From Lentibacillus salicampi (lineage in GTDB: Bacteria; Bacillota; Bacilli; Bacillales; Amphibacillaceae): a DNA stretch of 64,000 nt. Both the position numbers and the translations under genes were made by a program. Each line of letters begins with the position of its first letter. The first letter of the stretch is position 1. The stretch covers positions 1-64,000 of the forward strand of contig NZ_SRHY01000010.1 of NCBI RefSeq assembly GCF_004565465.1, given 5' to 3'. Below the pieces are notes generated by a model. It saw only the letters and a program-made list of their open reading frames with translations. It did no database searches and was not told the origin of the DNA. This document shows, in pieces, positions 58,461 to 64,000 of the stretch.

Positions 58461-59270
58461 CTAAAATCCATAATCATAACCATCATTCGCAGTAGCTTGC
58501 TTCTTCTGTTCTTTTTTGTTGTTTTCAATTTCTTCCAGCGTCAATAACGATTGGTTTTCCCAGTTTCGGAGGATCCCCTCAATGTAATTCAACTGTCTTT
58601 TGTTATTGGCACATGCTACCTCCATAGCCTTGAGTATCACTTTTTCAGGTTGCTTAAATGATGAATCATCCAACCACGACAACAACTGGTTTTTTCCCTG
58701 AATATTATTGAACCCGAATCCGTTACCATCCCAAAATTGAGTGATTGCTGACACCTGTCGTTGTTCTTGTTCTTTGTCTTCTTTCTTCTTTCTTCTCTCT
58801 TGTTCTTGTTCTGTTGCGTTAGGTAGCGTTTCATGTAACGTTACGTTCTCAGAAGCCGCATCTTTGTTTTCTAATTGCTTTCTTTTCTGTTTTTCTCTAT
58901 GTCGTTGGACTCGATTTCTTGTTTGTTTACGAACTCGTTCCATTCCCTCAACGTTCTGGTGTTTTCCCCAATTGCTAATGTGAATAAAGGAATCTTCGTC
59001 AATGTGAATCATGCCAAATTCACGTAAAGTCTTTAATGCGAGTCGAACAGTATTAACCGGTCTGCCGAAAATCGTAGCGAGCATTTCTTCCGTGTATGGA
59101 ATATTTTCATTTAAATAAATATAGCCATTTGCGTTGGTTTTGCCTGCTTGCGCAAGTAATTTCACCCAGATTATTAGAATTGTATCTGCCTCTGGCATCT
59201 GTTCTATCAGTTTTATCTTTTCATCTTCAAACATAGATATATCCAACTTAATCCATTTTAGTTCTTTCAT
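58461..59270 (-). CDS. Phage replisome organizer/DnaD-like replication initiator
   Basis: 269 residues. The N-terminal winged-helix (LKWIKLDISMFEDEKIKLIEQM, TEEMLATIFGRPVNTVRLALKTL) is of phage replisome-organizer type. A charged linker (KQKRKQLENKD...EQERRKKKEDKEQEQ) leads to a C-terminal DnaD-like domain (VILKAMEVACANNKRQLNYIEGILRNWE). Such proteins bind an origin that often lies in their own linker coding region (here about 58750-58900) and recruit DnaC and the helicase. GAGGAACC precedes the ATG. Confidence 0.85.
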   Translation of the reverse strand: MKELKWIKLDISMFEDEKIKLIEQMPEADTILIIWVKLLAQAGKTNANGYIYLNENIPYTEEMLATIFGRPVNTVRLALKTLREFGMIHIDEDSFIHISNWGKHQNVEGMERVRKQTRNRVQRHREKQKRKQLENKDAASENVTLHETLPNATEQEQERRKKKEDKEQEQRQVSAITQFWDGNGFGFNNIQGKNQLLSWLDDSSFKQPEKVILKAMEVACANNKRQLNYIEGILRNWENQSLLTLEEIENNKKEQKKQATANDGYDYGF

Positions 59271-59342
59271 ACTGGTTCCTCTTTTCGTGAAGGATTTTTA
59301 TCTTTTGATTTCCATGCCTCAATTTAAAATGCAAAATATTAC

Positions 59343-59858
59343 TCATTTAATTAGTTCTTCGGACTTCCATTTAGTCACTCGATCCCTCATACAATCCCTG
59401 ACAGAAATATCATATTCCTGTTCAAGTCTGACAATAAATGAATTCGTAACCGCCTGGACATCCAGCAATTCTTTAATACCCTCAGAAACCTGAGTCCTTT
59501 CTTGTTGGTTAATATGTTTCGGTGGCTTAATTAAACTGATTTCATCGAACAAATCGATTGCTTCAGCCACCTCGTGTTTAAACATCTCCTTTAGTGTCAA
59601 ACGGTGACATTCGACTGCTTTACCTTCAATTATTAATGGGGTAATATAGTATTGAGCTATCTCCCTGGCTACCTCAAAACCATATTGTGCATCGTTATAA
59701 CTATTGACAGAGCTCTTTGCTAGTCCTTCAGATACCACCCTTTTTCCTAATTCCACTTTTGATACCATGGTTTGATCTAAATACAGATTGTCAGCAACAT
59801 TCTTCTGAGATAACCCATTTCTTTCCCTCATATCTTTCAATGATTTTCCGATATTCAC
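59343..59858 (-). CDS. XRE-family regulator with C-terminal extension
   Basis: 171 residues from the GTG at 59858 (AGGGAGGAAAAA upstream): NIGKSLKDMRERNGLSQKNVADNLYLDQTMVSKVELGKRVV is a Cro/CI-type helix-turn-helix, and the remaining 115 residues are helical. The longer upstream frame has no ribosome site. Located in the phage-like early operon; probable regulator of early genes. Confidence 0.75.
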   Translation of the reverse strand: MNIGKSLKDMRERNGLSQKNVADNLYLDQTMVSKVELGKRVVSEGLAKSSVNSYNDAQYGFEVAREIAQYYITPLIIEGKAVECHRLTLKEMFKHEVAEAIDLFDEISLIKPPKHINQQERTQVSEGIKELLDVQAVTNSFIVRLEQEYDISVRDCMRDRVTKWKSEELIK

Positions 59859-59937
59859 TTTTTCCTCCCTATTTGTCCTTTTTTGTTTATTTATTATGAC
59901 TTCAAATAGTAGTATGCTAGATTCATGATACGCCCCG

Positions 59938-60060
59938 TTAACTAGATTTTTTCTCTGATTCTCGTTTGAGGATTCGCGGCATTGATGTTTTCTTAAAATA
60001 ATCAAACATCAATTTCCGCGTGTATTCCTCGCTTGTTTTAAATGTAAGTTTCGCTGGCAT
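59938..60060 (-). CDS. Small basic protein (40 residues)
   Basis: ATG at 60060 overlaps the antirepressor stop (TAATG), and GGGGTGAC lies 6 bases upstream. Reads MPAKLTFKTSEEYTRKLMFD, YFKKTSMPRILKRESEKKSS. Short strand then helices, basic; could be a minimal DNA-binding protein. Confidence 0.5.
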   Translation of the reverse strand: MPAKLTFKTSEEYTRKLMFDYFKKTSMPRILKRESEKKSS

Positions 60061-60833
60061 TATGCTGTCACCCCAAACTCATCAGTTAATAATTTTGATA
60101 ACTTAACTTGACCTTTGCCTGTTATAAGAGTAGTAACGTGTTGTACATTTCCTTTTGTTTTATGAGCGATGACTGTAACGGATGTATCGAAAAGACCTTG
60201 TTCGAGATAAGACTGTTTCGGTTGGTTCTTTTCTCTGCCGGATTTGATGAGAAATTCATTATCGCGTAGCCATTCGAACATTTTATTTCGTCCTAGCTTA
60301 ATCCCGTACTCGTCATACATCATTTTTGCGAATGCACCGACATTAATTGCAGCAGTTGAATTTGAAACAACTTTTCCAAACGTGGTAAATGGTTCGTCCA
60401 GCCTTCGTTGTTGTTCAAGTTTTGCCCGTTCTTCACGTTCTTGTTTTAAGTTTGTTAGAAGTTGTATGCCGAAATCTGGATCATTCATGACATTTTCGAT
60501 AGTGTTAGGTGTTGCGTATGCACCATGTTTTCTTATGGATGGGAGCACCTCCGAAGTGATCCACTTTCTAAATTGCTTAGCTTCCTTTTTACGGCTATCG
60601 AGAATGACATCATAGAGACCATCTTCATTAATAAAAGTTGCTTTTTGTTGTCGTCCTAAACGATCTTGGATGACCTCATTACTAATGACCCCATCTTCTA
60701 ATCTTGTTTTTACCTGGCTGGGGTTACCGATTTCTAAAATGCTGCATACATCTTTTAAAAGAAATTTTGGTTCGCCTTCGTTTTCTAAAATGGTTAAGTT
60801 TTGACCATCAAACATTTTTGTTAATTGATTCAT
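60060..60833 (-). CDS. Phage antirepressor (BRO-N plus KilAC-type)
   Basis: 257 residues. The BRO-N domain shows EPKFLLKDVCSILEIGNPSQ, FINEDGLYDVILDSRKKEAKQFRKWITSEVLPSIRKHG (about 23-105). The C-terminal KilAC-like part shows FAKMMYDEYGIKLGRNKMFEWLRDNEFLI. Antirepressors bind and inactivate lysogeny repressors. It overlaps the Cro-like gene by 4 bp and thus is expressed with it from the divergent switch. Confidence 0.88.
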   Translation of the reverse strand: MNQLTKMFDGQNLTILENEGEPKFLLKDVCSILEIGNPSQVKTRLEDGVISNEVIQDRLGRQQKATFINEDGLYDVILDSRKKEAKQFRKWITSEVLPSIRKHGAYATPNTIENVMNDPDFGIQLLTNLKQEREERAKLEQQRRLDEPFTTFGKVVSNSTAAINVGAFAKMMYDEYGIKLGRNKMFEWLRDNEFLIKSGREKNQPKQSYLEQGLFDTSVTVIAHKTKGNVQHVTTLITGKGQVKLSKLLTDEFGVTA

Positions 60834-61075
60834 GAAATAACCTCCTCAGAAGTTCCAGGACACTTATTGTGTTCTATTATATTAAAAAAAATATCCTGAA
60901 CAGACACATTATAGAATTCTGCTATTTGCACTTTTATATCGTCTCTCGGTATGCGTTGCTCTGTCTCATACATTTGTAATGCTGATACGCTAACACCTAA
61001 TGATTTAGCCACAAAGTCACGGTCCATATCGCCGCGTAGTTGTTTTAATCTGTATGCAATCAAAGATTTATCCAA
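60830..61075 (-). CDS. Cro-like XRE regulator
   Basis: 81 residues from the TTG at 61075 (GGGAGGAGGTTATTAC upstream): LIAYRLKQLRGDMDRDFVAKSLGVSVSALQMYETEQRIPRDDIKVQIAEFYNVS forms the helix-turn-helix. The upstream frame extension lies in the operator region. It is divergent from the repressor gene at 61225, so it takes the Cro position. One operator-like site (60858-60874) lies inside its 3' end. Confidence 0.8.
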   Translation of the reverse strand: MDKSLIAYRLKQLRGDMDRDFVAKSLGVSVSALQMYETEQRIPRDDIKVQIAEFYNVSVQDIFFNIIEHNKCPGTSEEVIS

Positions 61076-61203
61076 GTAATAACCTCCTCCCTGAACACGT
61101 AATGTGTCTCGAGCTATTTTTAGCTTAGGACACGTAATGTAGTTTGTCAACACATAAAACCACTTTTTGTATTTAAATATTAAAATTAACACAAAACGTG
61201 TTA
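60858..61203. promoter_or_regulatory. Operator set and divergent promoter region of the lysogeny-type switch
   Basis: Four sites of the form RRACAC-N5-GTGTYY are seen: 60858-60874 (GGACAC...GTGTTC), 61093-61109 (GAACAC...GTGTCT), 61128-61144 (GGACAC...GTAGTT, imperfect) and 61187-61203 (TAACAC...GTGTTA, perfect). The leftward promoter has a consensus TTGACA (61145-61150) with a weak -10 (TAAGCT), and the third site fills its spacer. The rightward promoter is unclear. Confidence 0.6.
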
Positions 61204-61224
61204 CAATCCTAGTAGGTGATGACT

Positions 61225-61617
61225 ATGTCGATTCTTGGAAAAAGAATATCTTATCTAAGGAAAAAAGAAAATTTAAAACAAGAAGAACTTGCTCAAAAAG
61301 TTAATGTTAGTAAAAGCTCGATTGGCATGTATGAACGCGGTGAAAGAAACCCTGACTATGAAACGCTTCAGGTTTTGGCAGACTTTTTCCAAGTTTCTCG
61401 CGCCTATCTCCTAGGTGATACAAACAATAAAAATGCCGAATCATCAGAAGGTAATTATGATGATGACGAACAAAATGAAAAAGCCGCCATCATGAATAAA
61501 ATCGCCGAGGATTTTCCTGATGCGGATTTGATGTTTCATGACCTAGCCAATATGACTGCTGAAGAACTTGAAGATGTGTATGATTATATAAAGTTTAAAC
61601 AAAGAAAAAAAGATTAG
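61225..61617 (+). CDS. XRE-family repressor (ImmR/CI-like)
   Basis: 130 residues from the ATG at 61225 (TAGGTGATG upstream). N-terminal helix-turn-helix LGKRISYLRKKENLKQEELAQKVNVSKSSIGMYERGERNPDYETLQVLADFF is followed by an acidic C-terminal part (DDDEQNEKAAIMNKIAEDFPDADLMFHDL). This is the size and architecture of ImmR-type repressors cleaved by ImmA-type proteases, one of which starts at 63888. It probably binds the RRACAC-N5-GTGTYY operators. Confidence 0.8.
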   Translation: MSILGKRISYLRKKENLKQEELAQKVNVSKSSIGMYERGERNPDYETLQVLADFFQVSRAYLLGDTNNKNAESSEGNYDDDEQNEKAAIMNKIAEDFPDADLMFHDLANMTAEELEDVYDYIKFKQRKKD

Positions 61618-61669
61618 ATCACTTATACAAGAGAGGATGTTAGCGGATTTATAGATAAGGAGGGGGTTT

Positions 61670-63073
61670 ATGTTTAAAGATAGGAAAATACTTTGGAAAA
61701 AGCACCCTGATGCTTATCATATACTAATGGCGGATCATAAAAGCGCGTCATCATCTTCTCAACTCATGGCCGTTTTGCTAGATGATTGTTATCTTCTTTA
61801 TGAAACATCAAATAAAAAGAATATTGTGCTCATAGATAGGGTGAATTGGCACGATATTAGGTCGGCTAAGGTAGATTACTATGCTGTAAAAACGGAGTTT
61901 ATATTTGAATCTGGTGAAACACATATTTTAATCCTTAATGAGAACCCAGATTCAACTGCAAAAGATTTCATTGAATCTATGACAGGATTGGAAATACCAG
62001 TTAAACGGAGAAAATGGTACCAAAAACTGCTAGGCTTTAGGTCGAAAAATCCATGGAAAATGATAACTGCAATTCTAATCTATTTTATCATGTTTTTCGC
62101 GATTGCAAATGCATTTACTGGTGAAGAAACCGCAGATACGAACTCATTGGATAAAGAAACTAATACTGAGGAAATAGAAGAACAAACAGATACAGATAGA
62201 GACCTTAATGGTGATAACAACTCCAATAACGATAAAAATAAACAAAAGGAAAATCAGGATAGTAAAAAATATACATCCTCAACAGATAACGAAGAATCCA
62301 ACAAAGTCACCTCAACTCCTGATAATAAGAATGACATTCCAGATAAAGAGAATGCATCTCAGAAGAATTCTTTACAACAAGAGAATAAGAAACAAAATGG
62401 TGATGCTACAGCAACCGTTACTCGTGTGGTTGACGGTGACACAATAGAGATAAATCTAAACGGAAAAACTGAAGATGTGCGGTTATTGTTGGTAGATACC
62501 CCGGAAACCGTACATCCGTCCGAACCAGTGCAACCATATGGACCAGAAGCAAGTCAGTTCGCAAAAAATAAATTATCCGGCAAAAAAGTTCGCATTGAAT
62601 ATGACGGTCCAAAACGTGATAAATATGATAGATTGCTATCCTATTTATGGGTAGACGGAAAGAATTTTAATAAAATGCTACTTAGGCAAGGCCTTGCTCG
62701 GTATGCATATGTCTTTGACCCACCATATACACATAGCGATACTTTCATGAAAGCTCAAAACAAAGCAAAAAGTGAAGGGAAAGGAATATGGAGTCGAAAC
62801 AATTATGTAACCAGCGATGGATTTAATTATCAAGAACAAAAACAAACAGAGAATACAACCGCAAATAATGAATCCAGCTCTTCATCAACCAGTAGTGGTT
62901 CATCAAGATTGAAATATAACCCAAATGGCCCAGATAGAGATTGTGGCGACTTTGATACTCAGCAAGAAGCTCAGGATTTCTATGAATCTGCAGGTGGGCC
63001 TGGTAGTGATCCTCACAGACTTGATGGAAATGATGATGACGGTGTTGTTTGTGAAACTTTACCAGCTGCTTAG
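61670..63073 (+). CDS. Membrane-anchored thermonuclease-like protein with excalibur domain
   Basis: 467 residues. The N-terminal 110 residues (ILWKKHPDAYHILMADHKSA, LLYETSNKKNIVLIDRVNWHDI) look like a PH-type domain. A transmembrane segment follows (ITAILIYFIMFFAIANAF, about 136-153), then a polar linker, a staphylococcal-nuclease-like domain (TVTRVVDGDTIEI, VRLLLVDTPETVHP, YDRLLSYLWVDG) and a C-terminal excalibur domain with DRDCGDF and DGNDDDGVVCE. GGAGGGGG precedes the ATG. A surface nuclease could degrade competing DNA or serve uptake; role inferred. Confidence 0.85.
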   Translation: MFKDRKILWKKHPDAYHILMADHKSASSSSQLMAVLLDDCYLLYETSNKKNIVLIDRVNWHDIRSAKVDYYAVKTEFIFESGETHILILNENPDSTAKDFIESMTGLEIPVKRRKWYQKLLGFRSKNPWKMITAILIYFIMFFAIANAFTGEETADTNSLDKETNTEEIEEQTDTDRDLNGDNNSNNDKNKQKENQDSKKYTSSTDNEESNKVTSTPDNKNDIPDKENASQKNSLQQENKKQNGDATATVTRVVDGDTIEINLNGKTEDVRLLLVDTPETVHPSEPVQPYGPEASQFAKNKLSGKKVRIEYDGPKRDKYDRLLSYLWVDGKNFNKMLLRQGLARYAYVFDPPYTHSDTFMKAQNKAKSEGKGIWSRNNYVTSDGFNYQEQKQTENTTANNESSSSSTSSGSSRLKYNPNGPDRDCGDFDTQQEAQDFYESAGGPGSDPHRLDGNDDDGVVCETLPAA

Positions 63074-63084
63074 TTTATAAGATA

Positions 63085-63119
63085 TACATTTATATGTACA
63101 CCTTATATTATATAATTAT
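63085..63119. repeat. Direct repeat downstream of the nuclease gene
   Basis: TACATTTATATGTACACC followed by TTATATTATATAATTAT. A similar sequence (TACATTCATTTGTACACC, then ATATCTTATAAATTATAAT) lies at 63821-63856 after the next gene. Confidence 0.5.
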
Positions 63120-63201
63120 GTATGAATAAAAAAATATAACTGCAATCCCTATGCTAGGCATAGTTTATATAGATAGATAATAATTTTAGGGGGCAATTAG
63201 T

Positions 63202-63801
63202 ATGAAGAAATTTATGAAATTCGGATGTTTAGGATTCATAGGTATTATCGCAATTATTGTTATAATTTCTATAGCATCCGGCGGAGGCGAAACAGACACT
63301 GCTTCTACCAATGGTTCTAACAACGATTCAGCAAATGAAAACAAGGAAGATTCATCGGGGGAAGAAAAAACTGAAAAACTTCCTGGAATAGGAGAAGCTG
63401 TAGAAGTTGGCGCTATGACATATACGATTAATGAAAAAACAACAGCCAAAGAAGTTGGTCCATCTGTAGCACCTGAAACAGCCAGTGGTAAGTATATCGT
63501 ATTAGATATCACCGCAGTTAATAACGGGAATGAAGCTGTAACCATTGACGGTTCATATTTTAAAATTAAACAAGGGGAGAAAACTTTTGAAGCTGACTCT
63601 ATGGCTAGTACCACCGCAAATCAAAACGAGGATGGAACAATCAAAAACAGCTTCTTTATGGAGCAGTTAAACCCCGGCTCTGAATTGTCCGGCAAGGTAG
63701 TATTTGATGTCTCTCCAGACGTTGCAGGAGCTGACAATTTAAAGGTCGAAGCTCAAGAAGGCATTTTCGGTTCAGTCACAAAAACAATTAAGTTGCAGTA
63801 A
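63202..63801 (+). CDS. DUF4352-type exported or membrane-anchored protein
   Basis: 199 residues. A hydrophobic N-terminal segment (FGCLGFIGIIAIIVIISIAS) with a cysteine near 9 is followed by a low-complexity acidic linker and a beta-sandwich domain (GEAVEVGAMTYTINEKT, SGKYIVLDITAVNNGNEAVTI, GKVVFDVS) typical of DUF4352. Such proteins are common near secreted or regulatory genes of Bacillaceae elements; function unknown. GGGGGCAATTAGT precedes the ATG. Confidence 0.8.
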   Translation: MKKFMKFGCLGFIGIIAIIVIISIASGGGETDTASTNGSNNDSANENKEDSSGEEKTEKLPGIGEAVEVGAMTYTINEKTTAKEVGPSVAPETASGKYIVLDITAVNNGNEAVTIDGSYFKIKQGEKTFEADSMASTTANQNEDGTIKNSFFMEQLNPGSELSGKVVFDVSPDVAGADNLKVEAQEGIFGSVTKTIKLQ

Positions 63802-63814
63802 TCAACAAAAAATT

Positions 63815-63856
63815 ATGGTGTACATTCATTTGTACACCATATCTTATAAATTATAA
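63815..63856. repeat. Hairpin and direct repeat after the DUF4352 gene
   Basis: ATGGTGTACA (63815-63824) and TGTACACCAT (63831-63840) are perfect 10-bp inverted arms with loop TTCATT. No T-run follows. The right part repeats the sequence at 63085-63119. Confidence 0.6.
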
Positions 63857-63887
63857 TCGAACACATATTCTATTATGGGGTGGTCAA

Positions 63888-64000
63888 TTGTTTTTCACAT
63901 ATTTAGAAGACTTTATAACTGACCTGTATTCAAAGTTGCAAATACACGAGCCATATCAATTGGATATGTTTACAATCGCAAAAAAACTAAACATCAATAT
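63888..64000 (+). CDS. immA: ImmA/IrrE-family metalloprotease, 5' part (runs off the window)
   Basis: TTG at 63888 with GGGGTGG upstream. The 37 visible codons read MFFTYLEDFITDLYSKLQIH, EPYQLDMFTIAKKLNIN, the usual N terminus of ImmA-like proteases (helix, then xxLDMxxIAxKLxI). The zinc motif HExxH would lie outside the window. With the repressor at 61225 it would form an ImmR/ImmA switch as in ICEBs1. Identification rests on the N terminus and context. Confidence 0.65.
   Translation, partial: MFFTYLEDFITDLYSKLQIHEPYQLDMFTIAKKLNIN

Larger units (their letters stand above)
18030..64000. mobile_element. Integrative conjugative element-like region (right end outside window)
   Basis: The region combines a complete Gram-positive type IV secretion set, a relaxase with candidate oriT, a phage-like replication and repressor module and an ImmA-like protease start. 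Integrase and att sites are not seen, so it could also be a conjugative plasmid or phage-plasmid. The left limit is set only by the operon terminator; the Gabija and hsd block may be cargo. Confidence 0.6.

Overview
The window comes from a low-GC Gram-positive bacterium, most likely a Bacillaceae relative such as Oceanobacillus, Virgibacillus or Lentibacillus. The reasons are strong GGAGG-type ribosome sites, frequent TTG and GTG starts, ArsR, Tn3, Gabija and IS110 proteins of Bacillaceae type, and a Gram-positive type IV secretion system. The species assignment is inference. Most of the window (about 18.0 kb to beyond 64.0 kb) reads as one integrative conjugative element, or possibly a phage-plasmid-like element, that continues past the right edge. 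Neither att site is visible.

Layout. (1) 1-2.35 kb: an arsenic cluster (arsR, arsP-type permease, arsM-like methyltransferase). The arsM end is frameshifted and cut by the end of an IS21-like element. (2) 2.4-6.4 kb: a Tn3-family transposon core with a frameshifted transposase and an intact resolvase. (3) 6.4-7.4 kb: gene-free DNA with hairpins. (4) 7.4-17.9 kb: a defence block with a Gabija pair (gajA, gajB) and a type I restriction-modification operon (half-size S, hsdM, hsdS, hsdR). (5) 18.2-40.0 kb: one long minus-strand conjugation operon. It encodes the pilin-like and VirB1, B3, B4, B6 and B8-like channel parts, a VirD4 coupling protein, a MobP2/MobL-type relaxase with two accessory proteins next to a candidate oriT, topoisomerase III, a primase and an ArdC-like protein. 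Several intrinsic-terminator hairpins lie between genes of this operon. (6) 40.1-41.0 kb: two unknown genes, the first behind a near-consensus sigma-A promoter that carries a LexA (SOS) box. (7) 41.0-55.2 kb: two IS110 copies and an array of about 18 small, same-strand accessory genes (many membrane proteins, two HTH/membrane modules, DJ-1/PfpI, a tubby-like protein, a PD-(D/E)XK nuclease). The genes are separated again and again by one family of stem-loop repeats with the core GCGCCC. (8) 55.3-61.6 kb: a phage-like early module (ArpU-like regulator, small proteins, DnaC-like loader, replisome organizer, antirepressor, Cro-like and repressor genes with shared operators). (9) 61.7-64.0 kb: a secreted or membrane nuclease, a DUF4352-type protein and the start of an ImmA-like protease.

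How it works together (inference). The repressor plus ImmA-like protease at the right would hold the element quiescent. DNA damage could release it, and a LexA-controlled promoter also sits near the head of the transfer region. The phage-like module would replicate the excised element and perhaps activate late transcription through the ArpU-like protein. The 22-kb transfer operon would build the channel and send the relaxase-bound strand. Gabija and type I R-M may be cargo of this or a neighbouring element.

The most interesting signal is the pair of IS110 elements. Each is inserted at the same point (CCCGAT / TG) of a dispersed stem-loop repeat. Each carries upstream of its transposase a structured leader that looks like a bridge RNA, with covarying stems and an internal loop whose two sides match the two halves of the target. 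The one target base that differs between the two sites differs in the same way in the two guides. The repeats themselves delimit small genes in a way that resembles a cassette array without a visible integrase.
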